Positions 1 through 6,868 of a DNA stretch of 17,614 bases are shown here, in pieces; position 1 is the first letter of the stretch; each line of letters begins with the position of its first letter. Origin of the DNA: an uncultured Murdochiella sp. (GTDB lineage: Bacteria > Bacillota > Clostridia > Tissierellales > Peptoniphilaceae); contig NZ_CABTXF010000027.1 in the NCBI RefSeq assembly GCF_902488755.1, forward strand, positions 1 through 17,614, given 5' to 3'. The notes under the pieces are model-generated. The model made no database searches. It worked only from the letters and a program-made list of their open reading frames with translations, and was not told the DNA's origin. Position numbers and translations under genes: made by a program.

Positions 1-30
1 GAAATAAATCCGTAAAAAAGCACACTCCTC

Positions 31-60
31 TTGACGTGCCTTCCATGGTTAGAGTAAGAT
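31..60 (+). promoter_or_regulatory. Candidate sigma-A promoter of the pyr operon
   Basis: A -35 box TTGACG (31-36) and a -10 box TAAGAT (55-60) are separated by 18 bp. Transcription would start near position 67, giving a leader of only about 40 nt before the pyrC start at 107. That leader is too short for a PyrR-type antiterminator/terminator and shows no such hairpins. Bases 1-30 show nothing I recognise. Inferred from consensus matching only. Confidence 0.6.
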
Positions 61-106
61 AGCACGGATAAACCGCCGGATGGCGAAGGAGACGAAAGGA
101 GTAACC

Positions 107-1477
107 ATGAACAAGCTCAAGCTGGTGAATGGAACCGTCTTTTATCAGGATCGTTTGCAAAGAATGGATGTAATGATTGAAAACGGACGTATTGTTCGTT
201 TAGATCCCTCATCGCATCCCACCGATGCGGTGCCCTCTCCTTCCTCGTCCCCTCTTTCTTCCAAAAATGATGAATACGTGATGGATTGCTCATCCCTTCA
301 CTTGTTTCCCGGTTTCGTTGATTTGCACGTGCATTTCCGCGAACCGGGTTTTTCTTATAAAGAGACTATTGAAACAGGCACAAAAGCAGCCGCGCATGGC
401 GGATATACCGTATGCTGCACCATGCCGAATCTTCGTCCGGTTCCGGACACGTTAGAAAATCTGAAACGGCAGCTCGACATCATTCGTGAACACGCTCTCG
501 TGCATGTTCTACCCTACGGAGCCATTACCTGTGGTGAAAAAGGGGAAAAACTGTCGGATTTTGAAGCGCTTGCGCCCTATGTCGTTGGCTTTACGGACGA
601 TGGGGTCGGCGTTGCCGATAAAGTGCGTATGCGCGAAGCCATGATAGCCGCAAAAGCCTTAGGAAAGCCCATCGTGGCACATGCCGAAGATCTCGCCCTT
701 GTTCGCGGAGGGGTTATTCATGATGGCGACTACGCGAAGCGGCACAACCTTCCCGGCAATCCCTCGGAAAGTGAATGGAAACAGGTGGAGCGGGATATCG
801 CCTTAGCCGAAGAAACCGGCGCACGGTATCACGTCTGTCATATTTCCACAAAAGAATCGGTTGCGCTGGTGCGTGCTGCAAAACAACGGGGACTTGCCGT
901 TACCGGTGAAACCGCTCCGCACTATCTCACCATGACGGAGGAAGATTTACAGGATGAGGGACGCTTTCGCATGAATCCGCCCATCCGTTCCGGAGCGGAC
1001 CGCGAAGTGCTTGTCGATGCCCTTGTGGACGAAACGCTTTTAGCGGTTGCTACTGACCATGCTCCTCATGCGGCAGAAGAAAAAGCGCGTGGTCTTGCCC
1101 ATAGTGCAAACGGCATCGTCGGACTGGAAACCGCCTTTTCCGTCCTTTATACGCGTTTGGTGCTAACAGGAAAGCTTTCGTTGGAGCGACTGCTGCACGT
1201 CATGAGTGTAGATCCGGCAGCTGCGTTTTCGCTTTCCACTATCTCGGAAGCAAAAGAAGGTCTCGGCGTTAGCACCGGTATTGCGCCGGGAGCACCGGCA
1301 GATCTATGTCTCTGGGATCTTCATGCCGCTACAACCATTGACCCCGAAACCTTTTTCTCTAAAGGGCATGCCACGCCGTTTGCCGGATGGACGGTGCGCG
1401 GCGTATGTCTTGCCACATGGGTCGGCGGAAAACTTGCTTACGAAGATCCAACCTGGAAGGAGCGTCGCCTTGACTGA
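107..1477 (+). CDS. pyrC: Dihydroorotase, class I
   Basis: Zinc amidohydrolase that cyclises N-carbamoyl-L-aspartate to dihydroorotate, the third step of UMP synthesis; cytoplasmic. The 456-residue product has the metal-binding DLHVHFREPG (residues 72-81), CTMPN, a GFTDDG stretch, HAED, a HVCHIST block, TGETAPHYL and ATDHAPH, in the order expected for class I enzymes. I chose ATG 107 because AAAGGAG (95-101) sits 5 nt upstream; an in-frame ATG at 80 would add nine residues with no good ribosome binding site. Oddity: residues about 35-56 are a Ser/Pro-rich insert in the N-terminal beta domain, which makes the protein slightly longer than the usual 420-430 residues. First gene of the operon; it overlaps pyrK by 8 bp. 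Confidence 0.96.
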   Translation: MNKLKLVNGTVFYQDRLQRMDVMIENGRIVRLDPSSHPTDAVPSPSSSPLSSKNDEYVMDCSSLHLFPGFVDLHVHFREPGFSYKETIETGTKAAAHGGYTVCCTMPNLRPVPDTLENLKRQLDIIREHALVHVLPYGAITCGEKGEKLSDFEALAPYVVGFTDDGVGVADKVRMREAMIAAKALGKPIVAHAEDLALVRGGVIHDGDYAKRHNLPGNPSESEWKQVERDIALAEETGARYHVCHISTKESVALVRAAKQRGLAVTGETAPHYLTMTEEDLQDEGRFRMNPPIRSGADREVLVDALVDETLLAVATDHAPHAAEEKARGLAHSANGIVGLETAFSVLYTRLVLTGKLSLERLLHVMSVDPAAAFSLSTISEAKEGLGVSTGIAPGAPADLCLWDLHAATTIDPETFFSKGHATPFAGWTVRGVCLATWVGGKLAYEDPTWKERRLD

Positions 1478-2225
1478 ATTTCACATTCTTTCTCACCGAC
1501 TTGTCGCCAAAGACACCTATGAACTGCGCCTTGCCGGAGATACCAGCGCGATGCACACACCGGGACAATTCTTAGCACTTCGACTACCCGAATTTTTCCT
1601 GCGCCGACCGATGTCGGTCAGCGACTGGAATGCCGAAGGACTTCGCCTTTTTTACAAAGTTGTGGGCAAAGGCACTGCCGCCTTGTCGAAGAAAGCCAAT
1701 GGAAAGTTAGATGCGCTTGTGGGATTGGGCAACGGCTTCTCCCTTTCTGACAGTGAAGGAAAAATGCCCGTTTTGATCGGCGGTGGCGTGGGAGTTCCTC
1801 CCCTTTTCGCGGTGGCAAAAGCCTTGATTTCACAAGGCAAATCCCCTATTGCGCTCTTAGGTTTCAATACAAAAGAGGAGATTTTCTTAGCAGAAGAGTT
1901 TCGCTCTCTCGGATGCCACATACAGCTTTTCACCATGGACGGTAGCGCCGGAGAAAAAGGAACCGTTCTTCCGGGTGTTGAAGCGCTCAGTAGAACGCAT
2001 CTTCCCCAGGAGCTCTATATCTATACCTGCGGTCCGATGCCGATGTTTCGCGCTTTATATTCCTTTATGCACGAAAAAGGCATCGACGGCGCGTTCAGTT
2101 TAGAAGAACGCATGGGCTGTGCGGTTGGTATCTGCATGGGCTGTACGGTGGAAACGACAAATGGTCCGCGCCGTGTATGCAAAGAAGGACCTGTATTCCG
2201 AAAGGAGGAACTGCCATGGGCATAA
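1470..2225 (+). CDS. pyrK: Dihydroorotate dehydrogenase electron-transfer subunit PyrK
   Basis: FAD/2Fe-2S subunit that passes electrons from the class 1B dihydroorotate dehydrogenase PyrD to NAD+. The 251-residue protein shows the flavin-binding PGQF and RRPMS (residues 45-49), the glycine-rich nucleotide-binding IGGGVGVPP (about 93-101), CGPMPM, and the iron-sulfur cysteines C217, C222, C225 and C237. The start is TTG at 1470, inside the end of pyrC, with AAGGAG (1457-1462) 7 nt upstream; the reading frame is open further upstream, but that part has no homology and lies within pyrC. It overlaps pyrD by 10 bp, as expected for subunits made in a fixed ratio. Confidence 0.94.
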   Translation: MTEFHILSHRLVAKDTYELRLAGDTSAMHTPGQFLALRLPEFFLRRPMSVSDWNAEGLRLFYKVVGKGTAALSKKANGKLDALVGLGNGFSLSDSEGKMPVLIGGGVGVPPLFAVAKALISQGKSPIALLGFNTKEEIFLAEEFRSLGCHIQLFTMDGSAGEKGTVLPGVEALSRTHLPQELYIYTCGPMPMFRALYSFMHEKGIDGAFSLEERMGCAVGICMGCTVETTNGPRRVCKEGPVFRKEELPWA

Positions 2226-3163
2226 ATAAACGCATCCTCGCGCGAAAAACACCACGCCTTGCCGTCTCCTTTGCAGGACTTACTCTGGACAATCCTCTGA
2301 TTCCGGCAAGTGGCTGTTACGGTTTCGGCTATGAACGTGCCGATGTTCTGGATCCGGATTTTTTCGGCACCATTGCCCTGAAAGGAACCACGCGCGAAGC
2401 CCGATTCGGCAACCCTCTTCCCCGCATTGCAGAAAGCGCCTCGGGAATGCTCAATGCTGTAGGCTTGCAAAACCCCGGCGTAGACAATGTCATCGCCGAA
2501 GAACTGCCGAGGCTTGCAGCGGTTTCCCGCAAAGGCATGATGGCGAATGTTGCCGGTTTTTCTCTGGAGGAATATGTGGACGTGGCGCAGAAGCTCGCTA
2601 TCCAGCCACAAATTTGCGCTATTGAATTAAACATAAGCTGCCCCAATGTACATAGTGGAGGTATGGAATTCGGCGTACATCCCGAAACCGCAAAGGAAGT
2701 GGTCTCCGCGGTGAAAGCGGTCATCCGCAAACCGCTATTCGTCAAACTGACGCCGAACGTAACGGATATTGTTGCCATGGCACAAGCCGTAGTCGATGGT
2801 GGAGCGGATGGACTGACTCTCATCAACACCGTCAAAGCGATGCGCATTGACCTCAAAAAACGCGCGCCGCTCTTAGCTAACGGCACAGGAGGGTTGTCCG
2901 GTCCTGCGATTTTCCCCATTGCGCTGCGTATGATCTACGACGTATACAAGGCGGTATCCGTGCCCATCCTCGGCTGCGGCGGCGTGCAGAACGCAGAAGA
3001 TGTCGTCGAAATGATGATGGCAGGCGCATCTGCGGTACAAATCGGTGCCGCCGGATTGGCGGATCCCGATATGTGGAATGCCTTGTTGACTGCCTTGGAG
3101 TCCATGCCCGACCGCCTCAGGGTGGAAAAACTTTCCGAAATTATCGGCGCTGCGCATCGCTAA
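2216..3163 (+). CDS. pyrD: Dihydroorotate dehydrogenase, class 1B catalytic subunit
   Basis: FMN enzyme that oxidises dihydroorotate to orotate and works as a complex with PyrK. The 315-residue protein contains LNISCPN with C142, the expected class 1 catalytic base (class 2 enzymes have Ser there), KLTPN, the LINT segment, and the phosphate-binding GCGGV and GASAVQIG stretches near the C-terminus. The ATG at 2216 has AAAGGAGG at 2201-2208, spaced 7 nt, and sits within the end of pyrK. A longer in-frame start at 2177 has no such site. The adjacent pyrK supports class 1B, the NAD-linked form common in Bacillota, rather than the fumarate-linked class 1A. Confidence 0.96.
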   Translation: MGINKRILARKTPRLAVSFAGLTLDNPLIPASGCYGFGYERADVLDPDFFGTIALKGTTREARFGNPLPRIAESASGMLNAVGLQNPGVDNVIAEELPRLAAVSRKGMMANVAGFSLEEYVDVAQKLAIQPQICAIELNISCPNVHSGGMEFGVHPETAKEVVSAVKAVIRKPLFVKLTPNVTDIVAMAQAVVDGGADGLTLINTVKAMRIDLKKRAPLLANGTGGLSGPAIFPIALRMIYDVYKAVSVPILGCGGVQNAEDVVEMMMAGASAVQIGAAGLADPDMWNALLTALESMPDRLRVEKLSEIIGAAHR

Positions 3164-3213
3164 GATGTTCGGGTTAGACACGGTAAGAATAGGAACTGTA
3201 GAAAGGATCTCTC

Positions 3214-3903
3214 ATGAAACCGGTCATTATCGCTCTTGATTTCGCCAATCGTCGTGAAACAATAGATTTCCTTCGCCCTTTCCGCGATGAAAAGCCCTTC
3301 GTCAAAATTGGCATGGAGCTGTTTTATGCCGAAGGCGCGGATATCGTGCGCGAGATAAAAGACTGGGGATATTCCGTCTTCCTCGATCTCAAAGTACACG
3401 ACATTCCCCATACGGCGGAATGCGCCTTACGTCAGTTGCACCGTCTGCATGTCGATATGACCAATGTCCATGCGGCAGGGGGCAGCGCCATGATGCGTGC
3501 CGCGCGTGAAGGCTATCCCGACGGCATCCTGCTGGCGGTAACGCAACTGACCTCCACTTCACAAGAGACGATGAATCAGGAATTAGGTATTGCCGGCGAC
3601 ATCAATGACATCATCGTGCAATATGCGGATTTAGCCAAACAGTCCGGTTTGAATGGGGTGGTCTGTTCCCCACTGGAATCGCCTATGGTACATACCGCCT
3701 TGGGCAACGCCTTCCTCACCGTTACGCCGGGTATTCGCTTCGCCGATGGAAGTACAGACGACCAGAAGCGCGTAACCACGCCGGAGAAGGCAAAGACGCT
3801 CGGCAGCGACTTTATTGTAGTCGGACGCTCCATCACCAAAGCAGAGAATCCGCTCATTGCTTATCAAAAGGCGATGGCAGCCTTTGCCGACAAAACCGAA
3901 TAA
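3214..3903 (+). CDS. pyrF: Orotidine-5'-phosphate decarboxylase, type 1
   Basis: Last step of the pathway: OMP to UMP with loss of CO2; cytoplasmic dimeric TIM barrel. The 229 residues are the usual size. Visible motifs are ALDF at the N-terminus, KIGMELF, the catalytic DLKVHD (D58, K60, D63) and TPGIR for phosphate binding. GAAAGGA at 3201-3207 precedes the ATG by 6 nt. It is separated from pyrD by 50 nt with no visible promoter or terminator, and from pyrE by 92 nt, the longest gap in the operon. That gap holds only a small CGTCA/TGACG hairpin just past the stop and the pyrE ribosome binding site. Confidence 0.96.
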   Translation: MKPVIIALDFANRRETIDFLRPFRDEKPFVKIGMELFYAEGADIVREIKDWGYSVFLDLKVHDIPHTAECALRQLHRLHVDMTNVHAAGGSAMMRAAREGYPDGILLAVTQLTSTSQETMNQELGIAGDINDIIVQYADLAKQSGLNGVVCSPLESPMVHTALGNAFLTVTPGIRFADGSTDDQKRVTTPEKAKTLGSDFIVVGRSITKAENPLIAYQKAMAAFADKTE

Positions 3904-3995
3904 CAAACGTCATTTTGACGATGACAAAGAGAAGGAAGGTATAAGGCGGCAGAAAAAACCGCTACAAGCCCGAAAACTGAACGAAAGGAGAAACC

Positions 3996-4664
3996 ATGGA
4001 AGAAAATACGCGAGAAACCATTGCGCAAGATTTACTGGACATCGGCGCCGTTTTTCTACGCCCGGAAGAGCCGTTCACCTGGGCAAGCGGTATTCACAGC
4101 CCCATCTATACGGATAACCGGTTAATCTTATCCGCTCCGGCTGTGCGAGAGAGAGTGGAGCAGGCCATTGCCGATACCGTAAAACGCTGCTTTCCGAACG
4201 CAGAAATGCTCATGGGAACAGCGACCGCTGGCATTGCCCACGCGGCGTTGGCTGCCTCTCTCTTGCATCTGCCAATGGGTTACGTGCGCAGCAGCAACAA
4301 ATCCCATGGGCGCGAAAATCGTATTGAAGGTAAGCTGACCGCCGGAGAACGGGTCGTCGTCATTGAAGACCTTATCTCTACGGGAGGAAGCGTATTGGAT
4401 GTCGTTCACGCTCTGCAGGAGGCAGGCGCGGAAGTGTTGGGCATCGTCTGCATCTTTACGTATGGTATGCAAAAAAGCAAAGACGCCCTCGCGGTAGAAA
4501 AGCTAACCATGGAAAGCCTGACAGATTTTGATACGATTCTGGAGGTTGCTGCCCAAACCGGACGGCTGCAAACCCAACAGATTCCGAAGTTGAAGCAATT
4601 TCGCGATCATCCTGCGGATGAATCGTGGATGGCAGGCATCGCCCGAACCAAGAAGGAGGAATAA
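3996..4664 (+). CDS. pyrE: Orotate phosphoribosyltransferase
   Basis: Joins orotate to PRPP to form OMP, the substrate of the upstream PyrF. The 222-residue type I phosphoribosyltransferase has the 13-residue PRPP loop VVIEDLISTGG (residues 121-131) and, before it, the mobile-loop region with KSHGRENRIEG, where the Lys/His residues of the family lie. The start at 3996 is supported by GAAAGGAG shortly upstream. Its stop lies 1 nt before the pyrB start, so the two are probably translated together. Confidence 0.95.
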   Translation: MEENTRETIAQDLLDIGAVFLRPEEPFTWASGIHSPIYTDNRLILSAPAVRERVEQAIADTVKRCFPNAEMLMGTATAGIAHAALAASLLHLPMGYVRSSNKSHGRENRIEGKLTAGERVVVIEDLISTGGSVLDVVHALQEAGAEVLGIVCIFTYGMQKSKDALAVEKLTMESLTDFDTILEVAAQTGRLQTQQIPKLKQFRDHPADESWMAGIARTKKEE

Positions 4665-4665
4665 C

Positions 4666-5589
4666 ATGCCGATGAAGGACCTGATTGACATCAAAGATCT
4701 GTCCACCAAAGAGATTGACGAGCTCATCGCCGTAGCAGAAGAAATCATCGCCGATCCTGTGCGCTTCCAGGAAGTGTGCAAGCATCGTGTGCTCGGCTCT
4801 CTGTTTTATGAGCCCTCAACGCGTACACGATTGAGCTTTGAGTCCGCTATGCTCGCCTTGGGCGGAGACGTAATCGGCTTTTCCGAAGCCACATCCAGCT
4901 CTGTCTCCAAGGGCGAAAGCGTTGCCGATACAGCGCGCACGGTGGAATGCTTCGCTGATATTATCGCCATGCGCCACCCCAAAGAAGGCGCACCGTTTGT
5001 CGCGTCTCGCTCGGTAGATATTCCGGTGATCAACGCAGGAGACGGCGGACATAACCATCCCACGCAAACGCTGACCGACTTGTTAACCATTCACCGCGAA
5101 ATGGGTCGCCTCGACAACATGGTCGTTGGCTGCTGCGGAGACCTCAAATTTGGTCGAACCGTCCATTCGCTCATCACTGCCATGAGCCGATATGAAAATG
5201 TGCGCTTCGTCCTCATCTCGCCGGAAGAATTGGTCATTCCGGAACATGTGCGTACCGAAATCTTGGAAAAACAAGGCGTCCCGTTCAAAGAAGTACGAAA
5301 GCTCAGCGATGCCATGCCGGAATTGGACATTCTCTACATGACTCGCGTACAGCGCGAACGGTTCTTCAACGAAGCGGATTATATCCGTCTGAAGGATACC
5401 TACATTCTCACGCCGGAGCGTCTGGCGACGGCTAAACCGTCGATGCGCGTACTGCACCCGCTGCCGCGCGTAAATGAAATCTCCGTCAAGGTGGACAGTG
5501 ATCCGCGCGCCGCCTATTTCCGTCAGGTGAAGAACGGGCGCTTTATCCGTATGGCACTTATCATGAAATTATTGGGGGTAACAGCATGA
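4666..5589 (+). CDS. pyrB: Aspartate carbamoyltransferase catalytic subunit
   Basis: Condenses carbamoyl phosphate with aspartate, the committed step of pyrimidine synthesis. The 307-residue protein shows the carbamoyl-phosphate motif STRTRLSFE (from residue 51), the loop SVSKGES (with K82), a GDGGHNHPTQ block and HPLPR. The start is ATG 4666, with AAGGAGG at 4653-4659; the upstream in-frame ATG at 4618 lies inside pyrE and was not used. The size and the adjacent pyrI indicate the allosteric holoenzyme type (catalytic trimers plus regulatory dimers), not the unregulated Bacillus type, which lacks PyrI. It overlaps pyrI by 4 bp (ATGA). Confidence 0.96.
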   Translation: MPMKDLIDIKDLSTKEIDELIAVAEEIIADPVRFQEVCKHRVLGSLFYEPSTRTRLSFESAMLALGGDVIGFSEATSSSVSKGESVADTARTVECFADIIAMRHPKEGAPFVASRSVDIPVINAGDGGHNHPTQTLTDLLTIHREMGRLDNMVVGCCGDLKFGRTVHSLITAMSRYENVRFVLISPEELVIPEHVRTEILEKQGVPFKEVRKLSDAMPELDILYMTRVQRERFFNEADYIRLKDTYILTPERLATAKPSMRVLHPLPRVNEISVKVDSDPRAAYFRQVKNGRFIRMALIMKLLGVTA

Positions 5590-6014
5590 TTTTAGGTGAT
5601 TTACACGAAGGCATTGTCATTGACCACATTCCTGTCGGTAAAGGCATGGTGCTTTATCACTATTTGGGGCTGGATAAGCTTGATTCACAGATTGCGCTCA
5701 TCGAGAACGCCGTCAGCTCCAAACGAGGACAAAAGGACATTTTGAAAGTCGCAGAACATATTGATTTGGATTTTGACCTTCTCGGCTATTTTGATCCAAA
5801 CATTACGGTCAATATTGTCCACAACGGAGAAATTGTCGAAAAGAAACACCCGAAGCTGCCGGAAACCATTACCAACATTCTGCATTGCCACAATCCGCGC
5901 TGCATTACGTCCATCGAGCAGGAGTTGGATCATGTCTTCCGACTGACCGATCCGGAAACGAAAACCTATCGCTGCATCTACTGCGAAACCATCGGCAAGC
6001 CGGACGAGATGTAG
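5586..6014 (+). CDS. pyrI: Aspartate carbamoyltransferase regulatory subunit
   Basis: Allosteric subunit that binds nucleotides (CTP and ATP in the known family) and tunes PyrB. The 142 residues split into an N-terminal nucleotide-binding domain (to about residue 95) and a C-terminal zinc domain with four cysteines, C101-x4-C106 and C130-x2-C133, all present. The start ATG overlaps the pyrB stop (ATGA), giving tight coupling as expected for the PyrB-PyrI complex. It is the last gene of the operon, followed by an intrinsic terminator. Feedback on flux is therefore likely at the enzyme level, which fits the lack of a visible attenuator in the short pyrC leader. Confidence 0.95.
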   Translation: MILGDLHEGIVIDHIPVGKGMVLYHYLGLDKLDSQIALIENAVSSKRGQKDILKVAEHIDLDFDLLGYFDPNITVNIVHNGEIVEKKHPKLPETITNILHCHNPRCITSIEQELDHVFRLTDPETKTYRCIYCETIGKPDEM

Positions 6015-6036
6015 TGTTTGCCACTGTTTGGAAGCA

Positions 6037-6067
6037 AAGGCACCCCGCTGAAAAGCAGGGTGCTTTT
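6037..6067 (+). terminator. Intrinsic terminator of the pyr operon
   Basis: The stem GCACCC-C-GC / GC-A-GGGTGC has one internal mismatch and a 6-nt TGAAAA loop, followed by TTTTT. It lies 23 nt after the pyrI stop. An A-rich flank upstream can extend the pairing with the U-tract. Confidence 0.85.
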
Positions 6068-6074
6068 TATATGC

Positions 6075-6123
6075 TGACGAAGACCAGGCACGTGCTTTGT
6101 CTTTGTTGACGAAGACCAGGCAC
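6075..6123. repeat. Pair of 17-bp direct repeats between converging terminators
   Basis: TGACGAAGACCAGGCAC occurs exactly at 6075-6091 and again at 6107-6123, offset by 32 bp. The pair fills the gap between the pyr terminator and the terminator of the minus-strand RNA operon. The first copy overlaps the 8-bp palindrome GCACGTGC. No function is apparent. Confidence 0.75.
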
Positions 6124-6149
6124 AAAAAAAAGAAGCCTTTCGGCTTCTT
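6124..6149 (-). terminator. Intrinsic terminator of the tRNA-Ser/SRP RNA operon
   Basis: On the minus strand, AAGAAGCC-GAAA-GGCTTCTT forms a perfect 8-bp stem with a GNRA tetraloop, followed by an unbroken run of T (eight A on the plus strand, 6124-6131, partly in the stem base). It lies directly after the 3' end of the SRP RNA. Confidence 0.9.
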
Positions 6150-6151
6150 GA

Positions 6152-6416
6152 TAAGTGCGCACACCCGGCTTTGTGGCAGGCAACGGATCCGGCACGCCGG
6201 CCTTCCGCTCAACCATGGCTGCCTCGCAACACATGAAGAGCAACACTTAATGCTGCTTCCTTCCGGACCTGACATGGTTCATGCGCCTTCATTGTGCAAG
6301 ACCATGGCGTCAACACGGTCAACCGACACCTGCGATTCGCCTTCTGCCCCGGGGCCGGGAATTCTACCCTGCTAAAGCGGATTGCAGGTACAGGGCACCG
6401 CTAACTCCCCATATAG
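6152..6416 (-). ncRNA. ffs: Signal recognition particle RNA, long Bacillota type with Alu domain
   Basis: RNA scaffold of the signal recognition particle, which binds Ffh and targets nascent membrane and secreted proteins to FtsY and the translocon. The minus strand carries the universally conserved Ffh-binding hairpin GTCAGGTCCGGAAGGAAGCA (plus-strand 6254-6273). It also has the 5' Alu-domain block GCGGTGCCCTGTACCTGCAA near 6383-6402, followed by the CCGCTTTAGCAGGG stretch, as in the B. subtilis scRNA. Long-range pairing is visible, for example CCATGG with CCATGG and CTTGCAC with GTGTTGCGAG around the central hairpin. Length is about 265 nt; the ends are estimated, the 5' end from the GGGGAG block after the tRNA and the 3' end from the terminator. 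Six nucleotides or so separate it from tRNA-Ser, so one primary transcript is likely cut into both. Confidence 0.93.
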
Positions 6417-6421
6417 TGCAA

Positions 6422-6508
6422 CGGAGAGCGAGGGATTCGAACCCTCGATACGGGAACCCGTATACATGATTTCCAATCATGCTCCTTCGGCCACTCGGAC
6501 AGCTCTCC
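6422..6508 (-). tRNA. tRNA-Ser (anticodon GGA)
   Basis: An 87-nt class II tRNA. The 7-bp acceptor stem GGAGAGC/GCTCTCC is perfect. The anticodon stem-loop is CATGA-TTGGAAA-TCATG, giving anticodon GGA, which reads UCC and UCU. A long variable arm (TATACGGGTTCCCGTA) and a TTCGAATC T-loop are present. Discriminator base is G; CCA is not encoded (TTG follows). It is read from the promoter at 6532-6559 and lies immediately upstream of the SRP RNA. Confidence 0.96.
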
Positions 6509-6531
6509 ACGCGCAAACGCGTTACCATAGA

Positions 6532-6559
6532 ATTATAACAGAATGCACACGACTGTCAA
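6532..6559 (-). promoter_or_regulatory. Strong sigma-A promoter of the tRNA-Ser/SRP RNA operon
   Basis: On the minus strand, TTGACA (6554-6559) and TATAAT (6532-6537) both match the consensus exactly, with a 16-bp spacer and an extended -10 TG one base upstream. Transcription would start near 6525, about 17 nt before the tRNA 5' end. Such strength fits a stable-RNA promoter. Confidence 0.9.
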
Positions 6560-6606
6560 ATGCAAAGTACCATCCGCTCCGTCCGTGTCACGGGCTTCGA
6601 CCTGCT

Positions 6607-6675
6607 TGGTCTATGCTATAAAGGCGGTCGGCGGTTCGCTGGTCTATGCTATAAAGGCGGTCGGCGATTCGCTGG
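6607..6675. repeat. 33-bp tandem repeat, two copies
   Basis: Copy 1 (6607-6639) and copy 2 (6640-6672) differ at one base, and the first three bases of a third copy follow. Each unit contains TGCTATAAAGGCGGTCGGCG. TGCTATAAA resembles an extended -10 box on the plus strand, but no good -35 box accompanies either copy and no gene follows on that strand. The repeat lies about 50 bp upstream of the tRNA-Ser promoter. Confidence 0.85.
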
Positions 6676-6705
6676 ATCGCCTTCCTTATTTACCAATCGC
6701 CGACC
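6659..6705. repeat. 11-bp perfect inverted repeat
   Basis: GGTCGGCGATT (6659-6669) and AATCGCCGACC (6695-6705) are exact reverse complements with a 25-nt loop. The left arm is the end of the second 33-bp tandem copy; in the first copy the base change (G for A) would weaken the pairing. No T-run follows in either direction, so it is not a typical terminator. Confidence 0.75.
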
Positions 6706-6740
6706 ACAAGCCGGCTCCTTATGGGTGTACATGGGCTGAT

Positions 6741-6834
6741 TACGGCGGTTTTTTGCACTTTTGCGTTTTTCCACCGTAATTTCGCCACACACTTTGCGGC
6801 GGTTTTTTGCACTTTTGCGTATTTCCGCCGTAAT
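6741..6834. repeat. Palindromic repeat cluster, about 54-bp period (locus 1)
   Basis: Two units starting at 6743 and 6797 (period 54 bp) match at 36 of 38 positions (6743-6780 against 6797-6834). Each begins with CGGCGGTTTTTTGCACTTTT and ends with CCRCCGTAAT. With the preceding ATTA, the first unit forms an imperfect hairpin of ATTACGGCGG with CCACCGTAAT. The same design recurs near 10038-10139. The whole intergenic stretch 6560-6868 holds only these repeats and the two described before; I see no gene in it. Confidence 0.8.
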
Positions 6835-6868
6835 CATCTCTCTGAACTATGCCATTCCTCTTGAACGC

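Noticed and set aside
1281..1469. N-terminal extension of PyrK in the open frame upstream
   Set aside because: It lies within pyrC, shows no similarity to the family, and the TTG at 1470 has a well-placed ribosome binding site.
6607..6834. CRISPR-like array from the two sets of short repeats
   Set aside because: Only two copies per set, no regular unique spacers, and no cas genes nearby.
6649..6837. Small minus-strand open frame rich in Lys and Arg
   Set aside because: Its sequence is the translation of the palindromic repeats; a similar Lys/Arg-rich frame appears at 10060-10275 for the same reason.
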